Positions 37,229 through 46,728 of a stretch of 64,000 nucleotides of DNA are shown one piece after another. The stretch is from NCBI GenBank assembly GCA_009691715.1, contig SIAN01000018.1:1-64000 (forward strand), given 5' to 3'. The notes below the pieces were generated by a model. It had not been told where the DNA came from and searched no databases. It saw only the letters and a list, made by a program, of their open reading frames with translations. A program made the position numbers and the translations under genes. Origin of the DNA: Planctomycetota bacterium (GTDB lineage: Bacteria > Planctomycetota > B15-G4 > SIAN01). Numbering within the stretch: the stretch's first letter is position 1; the number at the start of each line of letters is the position of its first letter.

Positions 37229-38683
37229 ATGACGCTTCTTGCTGAAGTCGTTCCCCTGATCGAGGACCTGAATCCTTGGTAGAGCGGAGGGCGGATCGCT
37301 CCTGTTCCACCTCGCTTCAGGCGACGCCCGGTTCCGCAGTTGATCGCCGATGTCATCGGTCGCCCCGTCGCGCTGATCCAGGTCATCCGCGGGCCGCGCC
37401 AAGTGGGCAAGACGACGTCGCTCTACCAGTTGGTGGAGGCATGGATCGAGGCCGGCAACAACCCGCTCCGTTGCCTGCTCATCCGATTTGATCTCCAGCC
37501 GCTCCGCGAAGCGGGTTTGCTGGAACTCGTCCGTTGGCATGAGCAACGCTGCGCCGACGCGAAAGTTCGCGGCAAGAGCCTGTTGCTTCTCGACGAGGTG
37601 CACAAGCTCCCGCACTGGGACGAGCAGGTGAAACACGTCTTCGACACGGCGGGACCGAAGTTGGTCCTGACCGGTTCGTCGAGCGTGCTTGTCGTCCGTG
37701 GCCAACGCGAGAGCCTCGCAGGACGAACCTCGACCCTCGACTTTCCGCCCTTCCTGTTCCGCGAGGTTCTCGAAGCGTGGAAGCCGGCGGGACTCGACCA
37801 ACTGCCGGAACCGATCTCGATTCGCGACCTCGTCGCCGGCGACCTCGAGTCGCGCGGCCGATTCGAGGAGATCCACTGCCAGCCCGCGCAACGCCTGCTG
37901 ATGTGGCGCCGGGCGCTCGACCGCTACTACAACCGCGGCGGCTATCCGCGACTTCACTCCGGCGAAGTCGACGACGATCATTGGGCCGACTATCTGGTCG
38001 AGACGGTGTTCGATCGCGTCCTCGGCGTCGACATCCCCGACCTGTTCCCGGTCGATCAACCGCAACTGCTCCGCCACATCTACCTCGAACTGGCGCGGCG
38101 CACCGGGCAGGAGGTCTCCCAGGGCGGATTGGCGCAGGACTGCACCGTCGCGGGCTTCCGCGCCACGCAACCACTGATCGGGCGCTACATCCACTATCTG
38201 GCGGGCGCGCTGCTGATCCGGGAGTACCGGCGCTACCCGCTTGCGCACCGAAGCACGGCGCGGGTGCCGGTGAAGATCACGCTCAGCGACCTCGGTGTCC
38301 GCAACGCGATCTTCCGCGGCGCGCCAAGCCTGTGGAAATCGCCGCCGGAGATCGTCGGTCCGCTGGTCGAGACGTTGGTCCAGACCGTGCTCCGCGGGAT
38401 CGGCCTGCAGATCCACTTCTTCCGCGACTTCTCCAACCCGGACGACCGGCGCAGCGCGATCGACGAGGTTGACTTCGTCGCCGAGGCGCTCGACGGCACC
38501 GTACTCCCGATCGAGGTGAAGTTCCGCAAGAAGATCGAGCGCGGAGACGTCGCGGGGCTGCTGCGTTTCATGGAGCGCTTCCGCGCGCCCTACGGGATCG
38601 TCGTCACCCGCGACCAGCACGAGTGGAAGGCGAAGGAGAGGCTGCTGTTCGTGCCTTTGCTCGAGTTCTTGATGGCGTTTTGA
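37229..38683 (+). pseudogene. AAA ATPase with DUF4143 domain, amber codon at 37280
   Basis: The main open frame (from 37340) encodes an AAA_14-type ATPase. Its Walker A is GPRQVGKTT, Walker B SLLLLDEVHKL, and sensor region LVLTGSSS. The DUF4143 C-terminal domain (GYPRL, ETVFDRVLGVDIP, and IEVKFRKKIERGDVAGLLRFM) is nuclease-like. In frame upstream, ATG 37229 gives MTLLAEVVPLIEDLNPW, then TAG at 37280-37282, then SGG. Relatives normally read NPWW followed by Gly, so TAG replaces a Trp codon (TGG). Translation might restart downstream at TTG 37340, or the gene is dead. The function of the family is unclear; members are often mobile or accessory. It is convergent with the helicase gene, with no gap. 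Confidence 0.78.
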
Positions 38684-41600
38684 TCACGCCTTCGGTCGCA
38701 CGACCTCGCCTTCGAGCGCGCATCCGCCGTCGGCCGCCAACGCGGCGAGCGACTCGCGGAACGCTTCGCGCGTCTTCTGGTGCACAGCCCTGAATCCGAG
38801 CAGGCGCGCGGCGGCCGCGGCGACATCGTCAGCGGCTCCACCGCCGGCGCTCGCGAGCACGCGACGCAGCGCGTTCTTCCGTTCTTCCGTCGGGATCCGG
38901 TCGGCGGCGCGCGGGCCGGCCGCGGGATCGGCGAGGCGCACAACGTCCCACAGCGCAGGGTCGAGACCCTTCGGCCAGATGAAGTTGCCGCGAACCTGCA
39001 CGGTCCCGGCGGCGACGAGCGGGTCGAGACGCGCGCGCAACATCGCTTCCGGAGCCGCGGTCAGGCGCAGGATTCCACAGCAGCGCGCGGCTCGCTGCAG
39101 CAGCGCATCGACGTGGAGCGGCCCCTCGAACTCGACGATTCGCGCCAGGAGCTCGCTCACGTGCTCGCCGACTGATGCGTCGGGATCAACTCGAATCCCG
39201 GTCGACTCGATCGGGAACTCGCGATAGGTCGGCAGCGCGACGGTCGGCGGCGCAACGATCGGGGGGCCTTTGGTCGACGCCGCTTCCGAGTCGATGCGCG
39301 GTGGCTCGGCCGTCGCCACGTCGGCGCCGCGCTCCTCCTCGCGCTGCCACGCTGCTCGCGCCGCAGCGATCGCCACCTCAACGCGCGCGATCTCGTCGGC
39401 TCTGCGCTCCGCCCAATCGGACGACCAGATCCGGTGGATCCGCCAGCCGAGCCCTTCGAGCACGCTCTGCCGCAGCCGATCGCGATCGCGCGCGGTCGCG
39501 CCCGAGTGGTAGGCCGCGCCGTCGCACTCGATGCCGAGCAGGTGGCGGCCCGGCTCCGCGGCGTCGCGCACCGCCAGGTCGATCCGGTAGCCCGAGCAGC
39601 CGACCTGCCGATCGACCAGGTGGCCGCGCGCCTCGAGCTCGCACGCGATGTCGGCTTCGAGTTCCGATTCGCACTCGGCCTCCGGGTCGACGATCGGCGC
39701 ACCGGCGAACGCCGCCGCGCCGCGCCGCGCGTAGTCGAGGTACTCGCGCAGGTGGCGCACGCCCTCGGCCGCCGTCCGCGACGGATCGATCTCCTCCGCC
39801 CGCAGCGAGGCGAACACGACCAGCTTCTCCCGCGCGCGCGTGATCGCGACGTTCAGCCGCCGCTCGCCGCCCTTCTTGTTGAGCGGCCCGAAGTTGAGCG
39901 ACAGGCGACCATCCGCCCCTTTGCCGAACGTGACCGAAAAGAGCATCACGTCGCGCTCGTCGCCTTGGACGTTCTCGATGTTCTTGACGAACAGCGGCTC
40001 GCCGCGCGCGCCGCCGTCCGCCAACTCCTGCAGCTCCGGCCGCTGGAGCAACGCCTGATCGAGCAGATCCTCGATGAGCTGCTGCTGCGGCTGGTTGAAC
40101 GTGACGACGCCGATCGACTTGTCGCGGCGCGCCGGATCGGAGAGCGCCGCGACGATCCAGTCGACGACCGCGCGCGCTTCCGCCTCGTTGACGCGGCGTC
40201 CGGCGAATTCGTAGGTGCCGCCCACGTCGACCAACGACACGCCGAGCCCGAGCGCGCGCCCCGACGCCGCCGGAAAGGTGTGCAGCCGGCCGCCGTAGTA
40301 GCGGCGATTGCTGAACGCGATCAGGCTTTCGTCGCGGCTGCGGTAGTGCCAGCGCAGCGGCAGCGACGGCACGCCGGCTGCCGCCGCCTCTTCGAGGATG
40401 CTCTCGAGATCGCGCACGAGCCCGCCGTCCTGCGCCTCGTCCTCTTCCTCGTCGTCCGCCAGCGCCCGCTCGAAGAAGGTGGTCGGCGGCAGTTGCCGGG
40501 TGTCGCCGACGATCACCACCTTGCGGCCGCGCGCCAACGCGCCGATCGCGTCATGGGTCGGGATCTGCGACGCCTCGTCGAACACGACGACATCGAACAG
40601 CTCCTGCGAGACCGGCAGGAACTGGGCGATCGACTGCGGGCTCATCAGCAGGCACGGCTTCAACTGCGCCAGCAGCGTCGGGATCTCGCTGAAGAGGCGG
40701 CGCAACGACTTCTGCCGCCGCTTCTTCTTCGCCTCGCGCTGCAGCGTCTCGCACTCCGAGCCGGAGAAGGCGGCGTCGTGGCGCACCGTCCGCTGCGCCA
40801 TCCAATCGGCGACGACCCGCGCCCCGCCGTTGGCGATCAGCGCCGCATCGTCGCGGCGGAAGCGGGCGACCAGCTCATGGTGGCGCGCGCCATCGAAGTC
40901 GCGCAGCACTGGATCGCCGCTGATGGCGTGCTCGACGACGAGCGTGAAGAAGGCGCGCTCGAAGGCGGCGGGAAGGTCGGCGGGTGCGAGCTCGCCGCGG
41001 CGCAGCGCCGCAACCAGCGGCGCGAGATCGAGCGACTCGGCCGCAGCGACCGCTCGCACCGTGGCGCACCAGGCCTTGAGCGCGGGGAGCTGCTGCCTCC
41101 AACGCAGCGCGTCGCGGCAAACCGACAGGATGCCGGCGGCGGCGGTGGCGGTGGCAGCAGTGGCAGCGGCGGTCGCAGTTGCGTGCTCACGCCATTCGGA
41201 CGTAGTCGTCAGCGATGCAGCGACGGCAGCGACGGCGCGTTCCCAAGCGACGGCCGCCTGCGCCGGCGTGATCGCCGCAGGGTTCGCGACGGCCGGCGGC
41301 GGCGCGATCGCCGACAGACCGGGTCCAATCGCGCGCCAGGTCTCGAGGAAGTCGGCGAATCGCCGCACGGCCACAGGATCGTTCGTGCCGCTGCTCGCGC
41401 CCGCTCCCAACGTTGCGTCGAGGAACGGCTTCTCCGCGGCGAACGCGCGACCGCGCGTGACGACGTTGTCCGCCAACGCGAGGTCGGCCATCGCCACGGC
41501 CGTCGTCGGCGCTTTGCCTCGCAGCGCCGGTCCGAGCGCCTTCCAGGTACTTCGAAGCTTCCACCATCGCAGCGGGGCAAAGGCGTCGGCATGCCGCGCA

Positions 41601-44600
41601 AACTGCTCGCGCAGCGCCGCCACGTCGAGCGCGAACAACTGCTCGTCCCAGCGCGCGGCGAGCTGCCCTCGGTCGGCCCGATCGCGCTCGAACTGCTCGG
41701 CGAGTGCGCGCAGCCGCGCGACCGCTTCTGCTCCGCCGTTGCGTGTTGCGCATTCTGCGGCGCACTCCGCGGCGCAGACGGCGGCGGCCAGCAGCTCGCC
41801 GAGTTCTTGATCGAGCCGCCGCGCGAACAGCGGCGAATGCTCGGTCGGGCTGCAGCCGGTGAACGGGTGGCCGGCCAGCGGCCCGCTCGCCGCGACCGCC
41901 TCACCGAGTTCGCGCACGGCGTCGGCTCGACGCTCGAAGTCGCGCCGCTCGAGCGCGAGCGGCGCTGCGATCGGCAACGGCGCCACCTCCGTCGCCTCCC
42001 GTCGCGCGACGCGCCGTGAGACGCATTCGAAGTGGCTCCAGCCGTGCGCCCCGCGCCGGTGGAGCGCCGTGGCGTGGCGGTTCAGCGCGGCTGTCGCCTG
42101 CTCGGTCCGTTCGGGCAGCAGCGGGTCGTCGTCGCGCCGCGCCGCGAGCGTCTCCTCGAGCGTCCGGTCGAGCTCCGCGATCACGCCGCTCTTCGCCGCG
42201 CGGTTCGAGTGCAGTTCGAGGCACGCGCCGGCCAGCCCGACTTTGCGCAACCGGGCGGCGACGACCTCGAGCGCGGCACGCTTCTCCGCCACGAACAGCA
42301 CACGCTTCTTGGCCGCGATGCAGCCGGCGATCACGTTGGCGATCGTCTGCGACTTGCCGGTGCCCGGCGGTCCTTGCAGCACGAAGGTGGCGCCGCGCAC
42401 CGCCGCCTCGATCGCGGCGAGCTGGCTCGAGTCGGCGTCGAGGACCAGGCGCGCACGCGTCGCCGGCATCACCTCGTCGAGACGGCGCGGCTCGACGAAG
42501 GCTGGATCGGGCAGACGCTGGTCGGACTTGCGATCGACCAGATGGCGCACCAGCTCGCTCGTCAGCAGCGCGTCCCGGTGCGCTTCGAGGTCGTGCCACA
42601 GCTGATGCTTCGCGAACGAGAAGAAGCCGAGCCGCGCCTCATCGACCACCTCGTAGCGCGGCACGGTCGCGACCAACCGGCGGAACTGCGCCAGCCACGC
42701 GTTGACATCGACTCCGACACCATCGCCCACCCCGGCATCGAGCGGCAACTCGCGCAACGCCTCCGGATCGAGCCGCAGCTCGATCTTCAGCTTCGAAAGC
42801 AGCGTCTCGTTCGCGCGCGCCTCCTCGTCGCGCATCCGCAGCACGAACCGACGCTTCAGGCCGCGCCGCTCGAGCTGCACCGGCACCAGCAGCAGTGGCG
42901 CCAGCCGCGCGATCTTGCTGGTCGGCGACTCGTGCCAGCGCAGGAAGCCGAGTGCGAGGAAGAGCGTGGACGCGCCGGTCTCTTCGATGTGAGTGCGATC
43001 CTCGCGGAAAATCGCGAGGAGGCGTTCGTCGAGCTCGTCGGGTGCATGGCTGGTGAGCAAGGCGCCACGCTCGAACAGGCGCGCGCGCTCCTCCGCGACC
43101 CACGCGTCGGCGCCGCGCACCGCGACCAACTCGGCCGCGCGCGGATCCCCCGACGGCAGCACGGCACGCGGCACGAACTCGAGCGTCTTGCCTTCGGCGA
43201 GACGATCCTCGATCGCGGAGAGAACCCCGCCGTCGAGCACCACCGCGCGCTTCGAATCGCGCCAACTGATCAGCCGGTTGCGCAGCGTCAGATCGAGCAA
43301 CTGCTGCTTCCACTGCTGCAGCCGATCGGCGAGCGGACGCGGCAACGCGACCGGTGGTTCGCTCGACGCGGCGAGCGGGCCGCTCGCGCCGAAACCCTGC
43401 CCACCGCCGAGTGGCGCAGCCGACGAGTCGCCGCCCGCTGCCGCCCGATCGCGAGCGGCGTCGACCGGCATTGCGATCGGCACGATCCCCGCCGCGCGCG
43501 CCGCCTTGACGTCGACCACGCGCTGGAACCGGCCGGGCTGTTCGAGCAGCGCGTTCGCCGCCGCAACCGCTGCCTCGAAGGTCCCGCCGCCGACCAGCAC
43601 CGTCGGATCGAACAGCAGCAGATCGCCAAGCGCGAGCAGTTTGCGCACGACGTCGAGCTGGTCGATGGTCACGGTTTCGAAGCGCGTCGCGACGCACCAG
43701 ACTCCGGCGACCGCGTGGTCCTCGACCAGCAGCAGCAGCGGATGGAGCGCCGCCTGTTCCAGCAGCGCCGCAACCAGCAGCGACAGCTCGATGCAGTTGC
43801 CCATGCGATGGGCGACCACTTGCGCAGGGAGGCGCAGCTTCTGGCCGTCCTTCTCGAAGCTCGCCGGCAGCGCCGCATAGGAGATCTGGCGGCGGACGAG
43901 GAGTTCACCCAGCGCGCGTGCGATCGCCGTGATCCGATCGCGCTCGCTCGCCTGGTAGCCGGCCAGCGCGGGATCTCCGGTCGCCTCGCGCAGGAGGTCG
44001 CGCAGCTCCGACAGCAGTTCCGCGATCACCGGTTCGTTCGGCAGCACGAACGCCGGCAGGAACTCGTCCGGCAGTGAGCGCGCCCACTCGTTCCACGCCA
44101 GCAGCTCGACCGGTCGGCGCTGGCGCGCCAGGATCCGCGGGCCGGCGCGCAGTTCAACGTGCAAAGCGCCGCTGGTGCGCTCGGTCAAACTCGACAATCG
44201 AGCGCGATCGAGCGCAACGTCGGGCGCGGCGATCACGCAGGTGCCGCCCGCCTCGATCCGCGGCACCGCGATGCGCGTCGGCGGCCCAAAGTCGGGGCCG
44301 ACTTGCAGTCGCAGCTCGAGCCCTTCGAGCGCCGCGTCGCCGCGATTCGTGAGCACGACCTGCGCCACCAGCGGCACGCCATTGCGCTCGGCCGCGAAGT
44401 GGACGCGCGTCGCGTGCTGCACCTCGACTTCGACCGCAGTCGCCGAAGAACCAGCCGCGCCGCCGCCGCCCTCGGCTGCGACGACCGCAGCGCTCGCGAC
44501 CGGCACTCCGACGCAGCGCTCCCATTCGGCCAGCAGCGCCGGATCGGGCGTCGCGCCGCACAACTGATCGAGCACGCTGCGCTGCAATGCCGCGAACGCG

Positions 44601-44866
44601 CCCTCGTCGCGCCGTTCGGGCGCAAGCTCGATCGAGGAGAGCTCCGCCAGCAGATCCGCCAACCGCCCGGCAGCCTCGAATCGCTCGAGATCGGCCTTCA
44701 CCGCTTCGTCGCCGGTCTCGAGATGGGCACGCGTCGCCAGCGGCACCGGCGGCGTCGACAGCTCGACCCTGCGCGCCACCAGCAACCGCAACGCCGCGCG
44801 CAACGCGGCCGGCGGCGCCAGCAGCGAATGGAGCTGACGAACCAGCGTTTCCGCGGAATCGAGCAT
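38684..44866 (-). CDS. DUF4011-type SF1 helicase with Vsr-like nuclease and DUF3320 domain
   Basis: A 2,060-residue cytosolic protein in one open frame. The N-terminal 600 residues include a DUF4011-type segment (LQQWKQQLLDLTLRNRLISWRDSKR). The SF1 helicase core has Walker A GPPGTGKSQT near residue 832, the DEAS box VVFDEASQIPTHD near 1427, VIVGDTRQLPP, and the late motif GERRLNVAITRARE. A Vsr/MTES_1575-type nuclease domain near 1775 keeps YRIDLAV and LLGIECDGAAYHSG. DUF3320 forms the C-terminus. ATG 44866 was chosen because MLDSAETLVRQLH begins the folded part. This architecture recurs in bacterial defence islands, so a role against foreign DNA is likely but not shown here. Confidence 0.88.
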   Translation of the reverse strand: MLDSAETLVRQLHSLLAPPAALRAALRLLVARRVELSTPPVPLATRAHLETGDEAVKADLERFEAAGRLADLLAELSSIELAPERRDEGAFAALQRSVLDQLCGATPDPALLAEWERCVGVPVASAAVVAAEGGGGAAGSSATAVEVEVQHATRVHFAAERNGVPLVAQVVLTNRGDAALEGLELRLQVGPDFGPPTRIAVPRIEAGGTCVIAAPDVALDRARLSSLTERTSGALHVELRAGPRILARQRRPVELLAWNEWARSLPDEFLPAFVLPNEPVIAELLSELRDLLREATGDPALAGYQASERDRITAIARALGELLVRRQISYAALPASFEKDGQKLRLPAQVVAHRMGNCIELSLLVAALLEQAALHPLLLLVEDHAVAGVWCVATRFETVTIDQLDVVRKLLALGDLLLFDPTVLVGGGTFEAAVAAANALLEQPGRFQRVVDVKAARAAGIVPIAMPVDAARDRAAAGGDSSAAPLGGGQGFGASGPLAASSEPPVALPRPLADRLQQWKQQLLDLTLRNRLISWRDSKRAVVLDGGVLSAIEDRLAEGKTLEFVPRAVLPSGDPRAAELVAVRGADAWVAEERARLFERGALLTSHAPDELDERLLAIFREDRTHIEETGASTLFLALGFLRWHESPTSKIARLAPLLLVPVQLERRGLKRRFVLRMRDEEARANETLLSKLKIELRLDPEALRELPLDAGVGDGVGVDVNAWLAQFRRLVATVPRYEVVDEARLGFFSFAKHQLWHDLEAHRDALLTSELVRHLVDRKSDQRLPDPAFVEPRRLDEVMPATRARLVLDADSSQLAAIEAAVRGATFVLQGPPGTGKSQTIANVIAGCIAAKKRVLFVAEKRAALEVVAARLRKVGLAGACLELHSNRAAKSGVIAELDRTLEETLAARRDDDPLLPERTEQATAALNRHATALHRRGAHGWSHFECVSRRVARREATEVAPLPIAAPLALERRDFERRADAVRELGEAVAASGPLAGHPFTGCSPTEHSPLFARRLDQELGELLAAAVCAAECAAECATRNGGAEAVARLRALAEQFERDRADRGQLAARWDEQLFALDVAALREQFARHADAFAPLRWWKLRSTWKALGPALRGKAPTTAVAMADLALADNVVTRGRAFAAEKPFLDATLGAGASSGTNDPVAVRRFADFLETWRAIGPGLSAIAPPPAVANPAAITPAQAAVAWERAVAAVAASLTTTSEWREHATATAAATAATATAAAGILSVCRDALRWRQQLPALKAWCATVRAVAAAESLDLAPLVAALRRGELAPADLPAAFERAFFTLVVEHAISGDPVLRDFDGARHHELVARFRRDDAALIANGGARVVADWMAQRTVRHDAAFSGSECETLQREAKKKRRQKSLRRLFSEIPTLLAQLKPCLLMSPQSIAQFLPVSQELFDVVVFDEASQIPTHDAIGALARGRKVVIVGDTRQLPPTTFFERALADDEEEDEAQDGGLVRDLESILEEAAAAGVPSLPLRWHYRSRDESLIAFSNRRYYGGRLHTFPAASGRALGLGVSLVDVGGTYEFAGRRVNEAEARAVVDWIVAALSDPARRDKSIGVVTFNQPQQQLIEDLLDQALLQRPELQELADGGARGEPLFVKNIENVQGDERDVMLFSVTFGKGADGRLSLNFGPLNKKGGERRLNVAITRAREKLVVFASLRAEEIDPSRTAAEGVRHLREYLDYARRGAAAFAGAPIVDPEAECESELEADIACELEARGHLVDRQVGCSGYRIDLAVRDAAEPGRHLLGIECDGAAYHSGATARDRDRLRQSVLEGLGWRIHRIWSSDWAERRADEIARVEVAIAAARAAWQREEERGADVATAEPPRIDSEAASTKGPPIVAPPTVALPTYREFPIESTGIRVDPDASVGEHVSELLARIVEFEGPLHVDALLQRAARCCGILRLTAAPEAMLRARLDPLVAAGTVQVRGNFIWPKGLDPALWDVVRLADPAAGPRAADRIPTEERKNALRRVLASAGGGAADDVAAAAARLLGFRAVHQKTREAFRESLAALAADGGCALEGEVVRPKA

Positions 44867-44937
44867 CGGGCGACGGCCCCAACGAAAAGGGGGCGCAAGT
44901 CTAGGAAGCGCGGCCGCGCGGGGCTGCGTGAGGCTGG

Positions 44938-45711
44938 CTACTTCTTCAACCTCAGCACCGTCGCGACGTCGGGCGGCAGTTCGACTCTTGCCGTGCCGAC
45001 GGCAGAGAAGCCAAGGTTCTGCTTCACCAGGTTTGCGCTTCGAGAGCCCTCGATCGGAATCGTGAACTCCGCTCCGATCGATCGGATCGCACCCTCGACG
45101 ACGGTGAAGGTCAGCGTGGCCGTCGGTTTCGCGGCTGCGCCACCACCTGCTGCGCCAGCACCCGCCCTTTCGCGTTCCGGTCGGGTGCGTTCGACCACGA
45201 CGGAAAACCGGGCGCAGCACTTCTTCGCGGTTTCCTCGCTCAGCGTGGCGGTGAAGGTGCGGCCGCCTTCGAGGGCGGCGGACTGGACCTCGGCAAGGCC
45301 GGCCAAGAAATCGTCCTGCCATTCATGAGGCAGCGCGATGGCGTTGGCCTGGTCGAACATCCTGGCGACGTCGCCGTGACCGCGCGGCGCCTTTGAGAGA
45401 TCGCCCTTGACGCGATCGACCGCGAACCACTTCCCGGAATGCGGATGCGGGACGGCGAACTGGGTGTCGGAGCGAAAGAACTCGCGCGTGAGACTGACGA
45501 AGTGGAGCGGCTTGCCCGCTTCGTAGTCGATGGTCCATGCGCCGTCCTCGCGGCCTTCGGCTGCGAAGGGACCCTTCGCGGCGTCGGTGCTCGCGCTGAC
45601 GCGCGACGTCCGGGCGGAGGTCTCAACGCGATAGCTCGACGCGGAACTCAGCCCCTTCGCCAGGCCAAGGAGTTTCGTCTCTGGCGGACGGCAAGGGTGC
45701 CGGCCGCGCAC
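44938..45711 (-). CDS. exported or envelope protein of unknown function
   Basis: About 257 codons, not recognised. The body reads LAKGLSSASSYRVETSARTS, then AWTIDYEAGKPLHFVSLTREFFRSD, and a C-terminal beta-rich part with KKCCARFSVVVERT and EFTIPIEGSRSANLVKQNLGF. The pattern of amphipathic strands resembles LolA/LppX-like carrier folds, but I see no defining motif. No signal peptide is present in the frame. The GTG at 45711 lies inside the decayed DUF3179 gene, so the true N-terminus may be lost to a frameshift. It is transcribed after the DUF3179 gene, probably in one operon. Confidence 0.5.
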   Translation of the reverse strand: MRGRHPCRPPETKLLGLAKGLSSASSYRVETSARTSRVSASTDAAKGPFAAEGREDGAWTIDYEAGKPLHFVSLTREFFRSDTQFAVPHPHSGKWFAVDRVKGDLSKAPRGHGDVARMFDQANAIALPHEWQDDFLAGLAEVQSAALEGGRTFTATLSEETAKKCCARFSVVVERTRPERERAGAGAAGGGAAAKPTATLTFTVVEGAIRSIGAEFTIPIEGSRSANLVKQNLGFSAVGTARVELPPDVATVLRLKK

Positions 45712-46688
45712 CGCCGCTCGACGTCGTCCCTTCCGGGAAATAGTCGAGGAAACGGGCCTTGCGCATCGGGTAGGCGCTGCGCCGAGGCCGGCCGGGTGCC
45801 GCCGCGCTCGATGAGCTCGATCGGGCGCCCGTCGCCATCGCGGCGCAGTTCGAGCGACAACGCGGTTCCGTCGAGGTTCGTTCCGTAGGCGTGCAGAATC
45901 CGATGCTTCAACGAGTAGATCACGACGATCGACTCGTCGCCGACGCGCACCTCGACGAGCGTGCGTTGGTCGAGTTCCTTCAGCGCCAGCAGGCGAGCGG
46001 CCGCGCCGAAGCGCACGACGACTCCAAGGCCGTCGAGTCCGCGCGCGTCGTAGAGGAAGAGGCGCTCGCGCTCGGCAGGACCGCGCTCCGCGTCGTCGAC
46101 GATCGTCCCTTGCGGGTGGTCGTCCCGCCAGCCGGCCCAGTCGCGCACGACTGAAGCCGCGACTTCGAGGAAGCTTCCAGCGAGCGGTCCCGACTGCGCT
46201 TCACCGGTCGATAGCAACCAGTGGCTGCTGGTCTCGACGTCGTAGAGCACCGCGGAGGCACGCCACAGCGTGCGCAAGTTGCCGAACGTGAAGTCCCGGT
46301 CGCCCACTTTGCGCAGGAAAACGATGGTCGCCTGGCAGACCATGCACCAGGTGACAGCCAGCGTAAGCCCGCCGACGGTGTCGTTCACCACTTCATGCGC
46401 CGCGATCAGTGTCAGCGGCTAGGCGCGCGCGACTCCGCCGATCTCGACACCGATCACCCAATCGCCATCCGCGACGCTCTTGGGCGGCCCTTGCGACGCC
46501 GGTTCGTGCACGGTCGCCGGCACGACGTGGAAGGGCGGCCAACGGTTCGCATCGTCTCGCTGGTCCGGTGATGGGGGCTTGGGATGGCCCGCTCCCGAGG
46601 CGGGATCCTGCGCATGCGCTCTCGATGAGACGGCCAGGCCGATGACGACCGCGAATGCAGCGCGAACCAGTGCCGCGTGGGCGGTCAT
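45623..46688 (-). pseudogene. DUF3179 protein, amber codon and frameshift
   Basis: ATG 46688 starts a signal peptide (residues 7-24, ending RAHAQ). The DUF3179 signature is intact except at its centre: DWVIGVEIGGVARA, then TAG at 46419-46421 in place of the usual Tyr, then PLTLIAAHEVVNDTVGGL and TWCMVCQATIVF. A frameshift near 45775 separates the main body from the AYPMRKARFLDYFPEG tail typical of the family. The product would have about 355 codons. Compare the intact copy at the left edge. The neighbouring AlgX-like gene, 40 bp upstream, is also broken, so this whole segment looks decayed. Confidence 0.75.
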
Positions 46689-46728
46689 GATGGGCCTCAT
46701 CGGCGAGCAGGGATGTGCGCTCACCGGT

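Noticed and set aside
39434..42019. An 861-codon plus-strand frame opposite the helicase gene
   Set aside because: It is a shadow of the helicase: no signal or motif, and composition typical of antisense frames.
5374..46421. Genome-wide recoding of TAG, because three genes have an in-frame TAG (5374, 37280, 46419)
   Set aside because: TAG is used as a normal stop by several intact genes here, for example tmk, the sigma factor and a glycosyltransferase, and the residues replaced (probably Ser, Trp, Tyr) differ. Separate nonsense changes or errors explain it better.
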